A stretch of 64,000 nt of DNA from CAZLQF01 sp964561545 (GTDB lineage: Bacteria > Bacteroidota > Bacteroidia > CAILMK01 > CAYYUA01): assembly GCA_964561545.1 (NCBI GenBank), contig CAZLQF010000001.1, positions 124,001 through 188,000 on the forward strand, in the 5' to 3' direction. The translations under genes and the position numbers were made by a program. Under the pieces are notes generated by a model that worked only from the letters and a program-made list of their open reading frames with translations, had not been told where the DNA came from and searched no databases. Positions 26,630-34,839 of the stretch are shown one piece after another (position 1 is the first letter of the stretch; each line of letters begins with the position of its first letter).

Positions 26630-27727
26630 TCAAACATTAAATTTAAAATGAATGACATCCCCGTCTTTGACAATGTAGGATTTACCTTCCATACGCATTT
26701 TTCCAGCTTCCTTAACTTTTGTTTCTGAGCCATAACGAACGTAATCTTCATAGGAGATCACCTCCGCTTTAATAAATCCCCGCTGAAAATCGGAATGGAT
26801 CTGCCCCGCTGCTTGAGGAGCGGTTAAGCCCTTTTTTAATGGCCAGGCCCTTACTTCTTTTTTGCCTGCGGTAAAGAAGGTGATCAAGTCCAACAAACTA
26901 TAAGCTTTATGAATTAAAATATTAACACCGGGTTCTTCCAAACCATATATGCCCAAATAGTCCTTACGTTCTTCCTCACTTTCCATTTCAGCAATTTCAG
27001 ATTCTATCTTCGCACAAATAGTCATTAATTCTGCCTCCTCATCCTGGATGGATTGCTTAAGTTGATCTACGTATTCATTCCCTTGTTCAATATCATCTTC
27101 CGCTACATTGGCCAAGTATAGTACAGGTCTTTGGGTTAGTAGCTGTAGCTCTTGGATTTGGTTGAATGCTTCCTCATCCATGGGTAAGGTTCTAACAGAT
27201 TTTCCTTGTTCTAAGTGGGCCTTGACCTTATTGAGAATCTCTCCGTATTTAACAGAATCTTTATGCCCGGATTTTGCTTCTTTTTCTATTTTGGTTAACC
27301 TCTTTTCTACCGTCTCCAGGTCCTTAAGTTGTAGCTCTAAATCAATGATCTCTTTATCGCGGACCGGATCAACTTTACCATCGATGTGCGCCACATTATC
27401 ATCTTCAAAACACCGGACAACATGTATAACAGCATTGACATCCCGAATATTGGACAGGAATTGGTTGCCAAGGCCTTCACCTTGGCTGGCACCTTTGACA
27501 AGGCCTGCAATATCGTAAATTTCAATGGTATTAGGAACGATACTTTCAGGTTGCACCAGTTCGGATAATTTGTTAAGCCGATGATCCGGAATGTTAATGG
27601 TACCTACGTTTGGATCTATGGTGCAAAAAGGGAAATTGGCTGATTGAGCTTTTGCACTGGATAAAGAATTGAAAAGTGTTGATTTACCTACGTTTGGCAG
27701 TCCTACGATGCCACATTTTAGTCCCAT
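26630..27727 (-). CDS. ychF: Redox-regulated ribosome-binding P-loop ATPase YchF
   Basis: The 365-residue protein is the standard length. G1 is GLPNVGKS (9-16), followed by NFPFCTIDPNVG. G3 is DIAGLVKGASQGEGLGNQFL, a coiled-coil insert lies near 130-160, and a C-terminal TGS domain has TFFTAGKKEVRAW and DFQRGFIKAEVI. YchF/OLA1 proteins are universal GTPase-family members that prefer ATP and bind ribosomes. A -7 box lies 31 bases upstream of the start. Confidence 0.96.
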   Translation of the reverse strand: MGLKCGIVGLPNVGKSTLFNSLSSAKAQSANFPFCTIDPNVGTINIPDHRLNKLSELVQPESIVPNTIEIYDIAGLVKGASQGEGLGNQFLSNIRDVNAVIHVVRCFEDDNVAHIDGKVDPVRDKEIIDLELQLKDLETVEKRLTKIEKEAKSGHKDSVKYGEILNKVKAHLEQGKSVRTLPMDEEAFNQIQELQLLTQRPVLYLANVAEDDIEQGNEYVDQLKQSIQDEEAELMTICAKIESEIAEMESEEERKDYLGIYGLEEPGVNILIHKAYSLLDLITFFTAGKKEVRAWPLKKGLTAPQAAGQIHSDFQRGFIKAEVISYEDYVRYGSETKVKEAGKMRMEGKSYIVKDGDVIHFKFNV

Positions 27728-27757
27728 GAAGTTTGTAATTGCTTTTTAAAATTTACG

Positions 27758-27765
27758 CAAAATTA
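27758..27765 (-). promoter_or_regulatory. Bacteroidota -7 box (TAATTTTG) of ychF
   Basis: Read on the minus strand this is TAATTTTG, an exact TAnnTTTG match, 30 bases ahead of the ychF ATG. Confidence 0.5.
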
Positions 27766-27817
27766 GGGGAAGTTTTTAAGGATACCTGCACATCTGAAAG
27801 AAAAACCTATCCTGGTT

Positions 27818-28918
27818 TTATAATTGACTGGTCAAACTTTGAACGATCTTAAACTCATCCAAAAACTCTTTGGCAACGACCCTTAAAAACGTGTAAGCTG
27901 GTATGGCTGCTATCATTCCTGTAACGCCTGCCAACCTGGCTGCCAATAAAATAACAATGAATATTTCGAGTGGATGTGCTTTAACGGAACTGGAAAAGAT
28001 AATGGGTTGAAAAATGATGTTATCAGCAACTTGAACCGCCATAAAAACGCCAACGATCTGGAAAATCATTGGAATGATGACATCGGTGAACGAAACATCA
28101 AGGTTGGTAGAAATAAGCACCAAAATAGCAAAGCCACTCCCCATAAGGGGGCCAATGTAGGGAATAATGTTAACAACACCGGCAAAAAAAGCGATCAACA
28201 ATGCATGTTTGATTCCTACCAAACTTAAGCCTGCATAAGCCAATAACGTAATGCCCATTATTTGAAAAACCAATCCTATAAAATATCGCGAAAGCAAGTA
28301 TTCAATTTTTTGAAGGGTGTTCAACGCTTGCTCAACGTAATAATTTGGAACAGAAGCTTCTACGATATCTTTAGGCAGCCCACTATCCTTTAAAAAAAAG
28401 AAGGTGATGAAGGAAACTGAGAAAAAACCAACGAAAAAATCACCCGTGAAGCCAACGAAGTAATTGAACATACTTCCGATATTCGTGATGCTGACAAGTG
28501 CTGCTACTTTCTCCTGTATATATTGGCTGGCCATGGCTCTTGGATCCTCAGTTATTTTATAATCCACAAGTAACTGCTCTATAAATTTTAAAGGTGCTTC
28601 AAAATTTTCCATCACTGCTTTAGTATCTAATTGAGAGATGGCATAAATCTCCTCAATGACAGGAGGTATAACTAAAGAAATAATCCCAGCTAACAATAAA
28701 TACCAAAGTATAAGGCATACAACGGCATTCAGCCAATTGGGCACTTTAAACCGCTTTATATGAATTTTTTCAATTTGGTGTTTGACAGGTTTTAATATGA
28801 GCGCAAAAACACCAGAAATTATGATGTAGGTCAGTATGCCTTTAAAAAACCACGCTAAATAGCCAATGATTATTAGCGTAAAAATTACTATAAGGATATT
28901 TCGAGTATTGCGAGTCAC
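27818..28918 (-). CDS. AI-2E (YdiK/PerM) family membrane permease
   Basis: The 366-residue polytopic protein has about eight predicted membrane helices. Two open the N-terminus (NILIVIFTLIIIGYLAWFF), a soluble helical segment lies at about 95-145, and the typical C-terminal run includes IIPYIGPLMG and the closing MIAAIPAYTFLRVVAKEF. It belongs to the AI-2E transporter/PerM family, whose members are linked to autoinducer-2 export, sodium-proton exchange or general efflux; substrate unknown. It starts with GTG 10 bases after the stop of the OmpA-like gene, so mvaB, ompA-like and this gene form one unit. Confidence 0.85.
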   Translation of the reverse strand: MTRNTRNILIVIFTLIIIGYLAWFFKGILTYIIISGVFALILKPVKHQIEKIHIKRFKVPNWLNAVVCLILWYLLLAGIISLVIPPVIEEIYAISQLDTKAVMENFEAPLKFIEQLLVDYKITEDPRAMASQYIQEKVAALVSITNIGSMFNYFVGFTGDFFVGFFSVSFITFFFLKDSGLPKDIVEASVPNYYVEQALNTLQKIEYLLSRYFIGLVFQIMGITLLAYAGLSLVGIKHALLIAFFAGVVNIIPYIGPLMGSGFAILVLISTNLDVSFTDVIIPMIFQIVGVFMAVQVADNIIFQPIIFSSSVKAHPLEIFIVILLAARLAGVTGMIAAIPAYTFLRVVAKEFLDEFKIVQSLTSQL

Positions 28919-28928
28919 AAGTATTGGA

Positions 28929-30128
28929 TTACTGTGAAATTTTCTTCAATGATATTTCTACCCTTCTGTTTTTTTGACGGCCACTTTCAGTTTGATTGGT
29001 TGCTACTGGATTGGCCTCGCCATAACCTTCATAACTGATCCTATCCTGAGCAATGCCCTGCCCGAGAAGGTAATTCGCTACTGATTTGGCCCTTTCCTTT
29101 GATAGCGCAAGGTTGGCTTCTTTTCTACCCGTGTTATCCGTGTAGCCCTCAACTTTTACTTTTAAATTCTCATTTTGCTTAAGGTAACGGATCAGTTCTT
29201 TAAGCTCCGAATAAGACGCTGGAAGGATTTTACTTTTGCCAACGGCAAAGTGAATATCCTCAAGGGTCAGTTTTGCTTGGTTACCCTCTTCCAATTCTTC
29301 TTTTGCAGCTTGAAGTTTTTGTTGGGTTGGGTTTGCATTGCTCGCTTTAGCTGATTTCAGTTCTTTACAATCTTCTGTATTGCAAGGTTGCACCCTAACA
29401 TCGTCTACATAATAGTAAGCTTTTTTCAGATTAGGCTGCTCCGTATCGTTGGAAACCCAGTTTGTTTTAATGCTATCTTTGGGGTAAAAGTTGCCTAAAA
29501 TGAGGTATTGCATTTGGCCATCTGCCTTGAAGTTGGCACTTAGCTCAAGCCAATTTTCTTGCTCATCCAGCATTTGGGGATTGCCTTCTTTATCTTTATT
29601 AACAAGGGGTAAGGCATCTTCTTGAATACCTTGAAACTCTTTTTCTTTTGTAAAAGCGACACTTAGTTTATTGATAGAATGAAGGCATCGATCGGCTAAA
29701 CTAACGTCGCAACTAATTTGGTAATGATGACCTTTTTTTAACGTACTATCTAACTTAATGAACAAGTATTCCCTTGTTAAAACTTTATGAACATAAATTC
29801 CTGTATATCCCTTCCCCTTTTTTGCTTCTTGAATGCCATAATAATTTTCGGGATTGCCATATTTACCTTGGCTGCAAATATGAAAAAAGTCAGGGGAATG
29901 TTGAAGCTGATTACCCTGAGCATTCTCGTAGGATGGAGCTTCCCAGGCTTTAACTTTTTTTAGAGGGTAATTGTCCTTTTCACTGGGGCACTCATTAAAT
30001 TGCTCAAAATCACCATTAGGCACGAGGTTTTGCCCCTTTAATTCTAAAGCGTTAAACACCAGAAAAATGACAAGTACGCCCCACCAACTATTGATAGCTA
30101 AATACTTCAGCTGCTTTTTCAAGTCCAT
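28929..30128 (-). CDS. OmpA-family outer-membrane protein with jelly-roll-like N-domain
   Basis: The 399-residue protein has an N-terminal signal peptide (about 1-33, ending ELKGQ). An N-terminal beta domain of a kind common in Bacteroidota (NLVPNGDFEQFNECP, Cys-containing) follows, then a helical linker at about 265-295. The C-terminal OmpA peptidoglycan-binding domain has VEGYTDNTGRKEANLALSKERA and QDRISYEGYGEANPVA. It is expected to anchor the outer membrane to peptidoglycan. Its first 41 bases overlap the 3' end of the HMG-CoA lyase gene in another frame. No later Met would keep the signal peptide, so the overlap seems real. Confidence 0.88.
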   Translation of the reverse strand: MDLKKQLKYLAINSWWGVLVIFLVFNALELKGQNLVPNGDFEQFNECPSEKDNYPLKKVKAWEAPSYENAQGNQLQHSPDFFHICSQGKYGNPENYYGIQEAKKGKGYTGIYVHKVLTREYLFIKLDSTLKKGHHYQISCDVSLADRCLHSINKLSVAFTKEKEFQGIQEDALPLVNKDKEGNPQMLDEQENWLELSANFKADGQMQYLILGNFYPKDSIKTNWVSNDTEQPNLKKAYYYVDDVRVQPCNTEDCKELKSAKASNANPTQQKLQAAKEELEEGNQAKLTLEDIHFAVGKSKILPASYSELKELIRYLKQNENLKVKVEGYTDNTGRKEANLALSKERAKSVANYLLGQGIAQDRISYEGYGEANPVATNQTESGRQKNRRVEISLKKISQ

Positions 30129-30945
30129 GAGACCATTGCTTCATATTTAAATTTAAAGGTTCATTTTTTTTATCAAAATAATAAATAAGATTTTCTGTGG
30201 CAATGTTGCCCACAAGCTCATCTTCGGCCATTGGGCAACCGCCATATCCTTGGGCAGCAGCATCAAACCTTCGGCATCCGCTGTTGTAAGCCGCTGTTAT
30301 TTTGGATTGCCAAGCATCAGGCCTTGCATGGAAGTGAGCTCCAAATTCTACCCCTGGGTAAGCAGGAATCAAATGGGAAAATAAGTAATTTATATCATCC
30401 GGGTCAGCTGAGCCCACCGTATCGGATAAAGAAAAGTATTGGATTCCCAATTCATACAACCTTTCGACCCATTGTTTTACAACGTTTGCATCCCAAGGAT
30501 CGCCATAAGGATTGCCAAAACCCATGGAAATAAATACAACCAATTTTTTTCCATTATTGGCAGCAATGTCTTGGATTTTTTTCACATCTTCAAATGCCTG
30601 CTCAATAGTTCTATTGGTATTCCTGAATTGAAAGGTTTCTGAGATCGAAAAAGGATAGCCCAAATAAGTGATCTGTTCATAGGAGGCGGCATCATTGGCT
30701 CCACGGGTGTTTGCAATAATCGCCAAAAGGTCGGTGTTGGTATGATCAAGATCAAGTTGCTCCACTACTTGAGGCGTATCCTGCATTTGAGGAATGGCTT
30801 TTGGAGAGACAAAACTGCCGAAATCCAAAGTATCAAACCCCACTTTAAGCAATGTATTTAAGTATTCCACTTTCACTTCTGTTGGAATAAATTCCTGAAT
30901 GCCTTGCATTGCATCGCGCGGACACTCAATTAGTTTCATGGGCAT
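30088..30945 (-). CDS. mvaB: Hydroxymethylglutaryl-CoA lyase
   Basis: A 285-residue TIM-barrel enzyme of the HMGL/DRE-metallolyase family. It has LIECPRDAMQG (family ECPRD/GPRDG motif), GSFVSPKAIPQM, LSDTVGSADP, GAHFHARPD for metal binding, and RRFDAAAQGYGGCPMAEDELVGN with the active-site Cys of GGCP. It cleaves HMG-CoA to acetoacetate and acetyl-CoA, the last step of leucine degradation. In-frame ATG codons at 30945 and 30939 are equally possible. The gene overlaps the OmpA-like gene by 41 bases. Confidence 0.9.
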   Translation of the reverse strand: MPMKLIECPRDAMQGIQEFIPTEVKVEYLNTLLKVGFDTLDFGSFVSPKAIPQMQDTPQVVEQLDLDHTNTDLLAIIANTRGANDAASYEQITYLGYPFSISETFQFRNTNRTIEQAFEDVKKIQDIAANNGKKLVVFISMGFGNPYGDPWDANVVKQWVERLYELGIQYFSLSDTVGSADPDDINYLFSHLIPAYPGVEFGAHFHARPDAWQSKITAAYNSGCRRFDAAAQGYGGCPMAEDELVGNIATENLIYYFDKKNEPLNLNMKQWSHGLEKAAEVFSYQ

Positions 30946-30983
30946 TTATTTTAGATTACGTTCCAAAATTTACACAAATATTA

Positions 30984-30991
30984 TAATTTTG
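30984..30991 (+). promoter_or_regulatory. Bacteroidota -7 box (TAATTTTG) of the DUF349 gene
   Basis: An exact TAnnTTTG match 39 bases ahead of the ATG at 31031, in the divergent gap with mvaB. Confidence 0.5.
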
Positions 30992-31030
30992 TTGGTTTAC
31001 CACATCATAAGGAATTAAAGGGCCAAAGTT

Positions 31031-33010
31031 ATGGATGACAACCTTAATGAAAAAAACGAAAGCCAAGAAAACAGTGAAAAGGTAAGGGAAATGGAAGATC
31101 AGAATTCAAACCAGGAAGATAAAGGCTACAATAGTCCTGCTGCTGATGAGGATCATGAAGTAGAAGCGGCAGTGCATGAAAGTTCTGTTGGTCAACCTAT
31201 AGATGATGAAGAAATGGGGGGTCAACAAGAACAACCAATGGCTTCGTTTGAGCAAGAAGAGGAACAGGATAGCGAAGAAGAAGATGGGCAAGCCGAACCT
31301 TCTATTCCTGATTATTCTACTTATGGCAAGCAGGCGCTCTTTGTTGAAATGAAGACTTTGGCCCAAACAGATCAACCGCTGAGGGATAACAAATACGTTC
31401 AGGAGGTTAAGAAGTATTTTGAAATATTTCTGGAAAATGAGCACCGGGTTGCTCTGAAAAAATTTTTAGAAGATGGCAATGATGAAATGGATTTCGCTCC
31501 TGCACCCGATCCTATGAAAAGTGAATTCTTCCAACATTTCAAAACATTCAAGCAAAAAAGAGCTCAGCAAATTGAAGCCTTGAATCAAGAAAAGGAAGAA
31601 AATCTTCGGGTTAAAAAGGAAATCCTTGATCAACTTAAAGCCATCACTGAGGATGTAGAAGCCCCAAAAAAGTTCAAAGAATTTAATGAACTAAGGGAAC
31701 GCTGGAAAAATACCGGATACGTGCCCAAAACAGAAGTTGAAAACATTCAAAGGGCTTACCGCTTTTACGTTAATAAATTCTTTGATAACCTTGAACTTTA
31801 CTCCGAATTCAAGCAGCTTGATCGCAAGAAAAACCTTCAATCCAAACAAGGGATCTGCGAGAAGTTAGAGGAACTCAAATCGTCTAATGACCTTAAAACC
31901 ATCAATCAGGAAATCAAGCGTCTGCAAAACGAATGGCGCAAAGCCGGTCCGGTTCCACAGGAAAAGCATGAAGAGATCGCCAATCGGTTTAACACTGCTA
32001 TGAGCAATGTGATTGCTAAGCAAGAAGAGCTCCAGGAAGCCATCAACCAAGAACAACAAAAAAACCTTGAAGCCAAGCGAAAGATCATTGAGCAGATCAA
32101 GGAATTTGAAAAATTTGATTCTGATCATCCCAAAGACTGGGTAGCAAAGAACAAGGAATTAGAGGAACTGATAAGCCAATGGAAGCAAATTGGCTTCGTG
32201 CCAATGAATAAGAAAGCTGAAATCACCCAGCAATTTAAGGATTCCGTAAGAAACTTTAACCGCAGAAAAAATTCCTTTTTTAAGGACAAGAAAAAGGAGA
32301 GAAGCGAAAACTTAGAGAAGAAAAGAAACCTGATAGAACAAGCAAGAGCGCTATTAGAGCCGGATGACTACATCCAGGCCAAGGAAACCATCATTGACCT
32401 TCAAAAGCAATGGAAAAGCATTGGGTCGGTACCTCCCAACCATTCTGATGCTATTTGGAAAGAATTCCGAAGCATTTGTGACAAGTTTTTCGAACAGTTG
32501 GCCAATTACTATTCGCAAAAAGAAAAGGAAGAACAGGAAAATTTAGAGGCTAAGCGAGCGCTATGTAAGCGAATAGAAGACTTGGTGAATAAAGATATTG
32601 AAGACCCGGAATCTCAAGTGAAAAGGTTTCAGGAAGAATGGGAAAGCATTGGGTTTGTACCCTACAACCAAAAAGAGAAAATAAGAAAAAGGTTTGATAA
32701 AGCGCTAAAAAACATCCTTAATAAATCCAAAAGCAAACTTGATGTTTCTCCTGAGTTAATGAATTACAAGATTAAAACCGATGGATGGAAGGAGCAAAAC
32801 AATGAAGGAGCTATAGAAACAGAAAAGAAGAAACTAAACAGCCAATACAAGAACAATGAACAAGAAATTGATACCCTTGAAGGCAATCTCGGGCTGTTCA
32901 ATAATTCCGAAGGCGCCAAAGAATTGACCAAAGAATACCGCAACAAGATTGATGAGCTTAAAGCCCAAAATGAATTCATCAAAGAAAAATTAGCCATTTT
33001 AAAGGAATAA
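31031..33010 (+). CDS. Five-repeat DUF349 coiled-coil protein
   Basis: The 659-residue, highly charged protein begins with an acidic, Glu/Asp/Gln-rich disordered region (1-100). A helical region with VEMKTLAQTDQPLRDNKYV leads to five tandem DUF349 units starting near residues 190, 268, 345, 427 and 503. Each opens NLxxKxxI and has a W(K/R)xxGxVP core (RWKNTGYVP, EWRKAGPVP, QWKQIGFVP, QWKSIGSVP, EWESIGFVP). A C-terminal coiled coil (about 575-655) follows. No signal peptide or membrane helix is seen, so it is cytoplasmic. DUF349 proteins have no settled biochemical role. It stands alone between mvaB and a methyltransferase. Confidence 0.88.
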   Translation: MDDNLNEKNESQENSEKVREMEDQNSNQEDKGYNSPAADEDHEVEAAVHESSVGQPIDDEEMGGQQEQPMASFEQEEEQDSEEEDGQAEPSIPDYSTYGKQALFVEMKTLAQTDQPLRDNKYVQEVKKYFEIFLENEHRVALKKFLEDGNDEMDFAPAPDPMKSEFFQHFKTFKQKRAQQIEALNQEKEENLRVKKEILDQLKAITEDVEAPKKFKEFNELRERWKNTGYVPKTEVENIQRAYRFYVNKFFDNLELYSEFKQLDRKKNLQSKQGICEKLEELKSSNDLKTINQEIKRLQNEWRKAGPVPQEKHEEIANRFNTAMSNVIAKQEELQEAINQEQQKNLEAKRKIIEQIKEFEKFDSDHPKDWVAKNKELEELISQWKQIGFVPMNKKAEITQQFKDSVRNFNRRKNSFFKDKKKERSENLEKKRNLIEQARALLEPDDYIQAKETIIDLQKQWKSIGSVPPNHSDAIWKEFRSICDKFFEQLANYYSQKEKEEQENLEAKRALCKRIEDLVNKDIEDPESQVKRFQEEWESIGFVPYNQKEKIRKRFDKALKNILNKSKSKLDVSPELMNYKIKTDGWKEQNNEGAIETEKKKLNSQYKNNEQEIDTLEGNLGLFNNSEGAKELTKEYRNKIDELKAQNEFIKEKLAILKE

Positions 33011-33184
33011 GAATTGAAGTTTTACTATTTGAAATGGTGTTAGTTTGTTAGTGTGTTAATGTATTGGGTTGTCAACATGTTAATGGCGGAGGTTTTGTTG
33101 GCACTAAGGAGCTTAAAATTGTATTAGTGCTTACTTTTAAAGAAAGCTTAATCTATATAAACCAGAATTGGGGTAGTTTACAAT

Positions 33185-33200
33185 GAGCGCTTAATCTATT
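33185..33200 (+). repeat. 16-base element GAGCGCTTAAYCTATT, copy 1
   Basis: GAGCGCTTAATCTATT here and GAGCGCTTAACCTATT at 34241-34256 flank the methyltransferase gene in direct orientation with one difference. Confidence 0.4.
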
Positions 33201-33271
33201 GGTATTAGAATCGACCATGCGTATCCGGCTAAAATGCAATTGCACTACCTTGCAAAGTGCACTTAATTGAT

Positions 33272-33318
33272 CTATAGGATGATCGATCAAACGTTTTTAA
33301 AGTAAGATCACCCTATAG
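33272..33318 (+). promoter_or_regulatory. Inverted repeat (13-base arms) upstream of methyltransferase gene
   Basis: CTATAGGATGATC (33272-33284) pairs with GATCACCCTATAG (33306-33318) at 12 of 13 positions across a 21-base spacer, ending 31 bases before the ATG at 33350. It could be a hairpin in the leader or a dimeric regulator site. Confidence 0.4.
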
Positions 33319-33349
33319 GTAGATACGTGCATAATTTTATTTTCCTTAT

Positions 33350-34162
33350 ATGAACCACAATTTCCTGCATCAAGCCAAAAGCTACCTCCAATACTTAACA
33401 AAAGCCCAATCCAGGTATAACCTTCACTCCCCTTTTGTCTATGATTTTGCTGCACAGGTATTGAAAAATAACAACTTTAAGGATTTCGCTTACCCGGAAC
33501 ATTTAAAAAAGAAGCTCTCAAAAGATCAACGTAAATTTAATAGGCACGAACAAGGAGCTGGAAGCCAAGTCAATGGAACAAGCCAAAGAAAAATAAGGAC
33601 TGAAGCAACTATTGCGGGCATTCCCAAGAAATACGGCCGGTTGCTCACAAGATTGGTTCATTATTACCAATGCCGACATGTTTTAGAAATGGGCACCTCT
33701 CTTGGCCTTGGCTCAGCTTACTTAGGCACGGGTTTAAGCGCCATGAACCATCATCAATTGATAACGCTGGAGGGATGCCCCGAAACCGTGAAGTTAGCAC
33801 GGGACAACCTCGAATGGCTCCAATTGACTTTACCACACCCTTTTAATTACACCATCATTGAGGGAGATTTTCAATTAACCTTGCCTCAAGCCCTTCAAGC
33901 GCTAAGATCCATCGATTTACTCTTCATGGATGGTCATCACACTTATCAAGCCACACTGGATTATTTTGAACAATGCCAGCCCTACTTAACTGAAAAAAGT
34001 ATTGTAGTTATAGATGACATTCATTGGTCTGAAGGTATGGAGCAAGCCTGGCAGGTGCTAAAAACCCAATCAATATTTACGGTTACGGTAGATTTATACC
34101 GGATGGGCCTTGCCTTTACAAATCCCGATTGTTCAAAAGAAGATTTTGTATTAAGGTATTGA
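33350..34162 (+). CDS. Class I SAM-dependent O-methyltransferase-like protein
   Basis: The 270-residue protein has an N-terminal helical segment (HQAKSYLQYLTKAQSRYNLHSPFVYDF). A Rossmann methyltransferase domain follows with motif I HVLEMGTSLGLGSAYLG, acidic motif LEGCPETVKLARDN, IDLLFMDGHHTYQATLDYF and VVIDDIHWSEGMEQAW. The IDDIHWS motif places it with the COG4122/class-24-like O-methyltransferases found across Bacteroidota. Substrate unknown. It is flanked by intergenic repeats and has no close co-directional partner. Confidence 0.85.
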   Translation: MNHNFLHQAKSYLQYLTKAQSRYNLHSPFVYDFAAQVLKNNNFKDFAYPEHLKKKLSKDQRKFNRHEQGAGSQVNGTSQRKIRTEATIAGIPKKYGRLLTRLVHYYQCRHVLEMGTSLGLGSAYLGTGLSAMNHHQLITLEGCPETVKLARDNLEWLQLTLPHPFNYTIIEGDFQLTLPQALQALRSIDLLFMDGHHTYQATLDYFEQCQPYLTEKSIVVIDDIHWSEGMEQAWQVLKTQSIFTVTVDLYRMGLAFTNPDCSKEDFVLRY

Positions 34163-34240
34163 CCGTTGGCCATTAACCCTCGGCAATGAAACAAGCCCTT
34201 AAAGTTATTTTATAACCCTCTACTTGCGCTATTTTTTAAC

Positions 34241-34256
34241 GAGCGCTTAACCTATT
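34241..34256 (+). repeat. 16-base element GAGCGCTTAAYCTATT, copy 2
   Basis: GAGCGCTTAACCTATT lies 78 bases after the methyltransferase stop and matches the upstream copy at 33185 with one difference. Confidence 0.4.
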
Positions 34257-34298
34257 TAAGCACTTGTAATGCAAAGCTTTTATTATCAGATCATTAAC

Positions 34299-34820
34299 CT
34301 ACGCCAGATCCAGATATTGCCTTGCTTTATCCACGTAAACCTGGGCATTTTCTTCGATACCTTTCATTTCTTCAGGCTTGATTTGCCGAACTACTTTGGC
34401 AGGTGACCCCAACACCATCGAATAGTCAGGAATCACTGTTCCGCCCGTTACCAAAGCATTGGCACCAATGATACAATAATTGCCAATTTCAGCCCCATTC
34501 AGAACCGTAGCCCCCATGCCGATTAACGAATGATCGGCCACATAAGCGCCATGGATAATGGCTTTGTGCCCAACCACCACATCGCGCCCAAGATATACGG
34601 GATACCCCGGATCCACATGAAGGACAGCCCCATCCTGGATGTTGGTTCGGCTACCAACGTCAATGCGGTCATTATCCCCTCTAAGTACTGCCTGATACCA
34701 AACCGAAGCATGATCACCAAGGGTTACTTCGCCCAAAACTGTGGCATTGTTGGCTATGAAAACCTCCATTCCTTTTTTTACCTTTGCTTCCAGTTTTTGC
34801 TCATAAGTAGACTTGTGCAT
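34299..34820 (-). CDS. Gamma-carbonic anhydrase-like left-handed beta-helix protein
   Basis: The 173-residue protein is built of hexapeptide repeats (ATVLGEVTLGDHASVWYQAVLRGD). It has the three metal-ligand His at 68 (VLHVD), 85 and 90 (VGHKAIIHG) and a C-terminal helix after MVLGSPAKVVRQI. This matches the YrdA/PaaY/gamma-CA family; carbonic anhydrase activity is known for only some members. Start is M1 (34820), which leaves 19 bases to the divergent hutI ATG. M18 (34769) is an alternative but would trim the first strand. Confidence 0.87.
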   Translation of the reverse strand: MHKSTYEQKLEAKVKKGMEVFIANNATVLGEVTLGDHASVWYQAVLRGDNDRIDVGSRTNIQDGAVLHVDPGYPVYLGRDVVVGHKAIIHGAYVADHSLIGMGATVLNGAEIGNYCIIGANALVTGGTVIPDYSMVLGSPAKVVRQIKPEEMKGIEENAQVYVDKARQYLDLA

Positions 34821-34839
34821 TGTTTAAAATTTTTAGTCC

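Larger units (their letters stand above)
33011..33349. other. Intergenic gap with two dyads and a repeat element
   Basis: No gene is seen here. The gap contains a 16-base element (33185-33200) repeated after the next gene, a small hairpin TGCACT...AGTGCA (33241-33261) and a 13-base inverted repeat (33272-33284 with 33306-33318). Confidence 0.5.
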
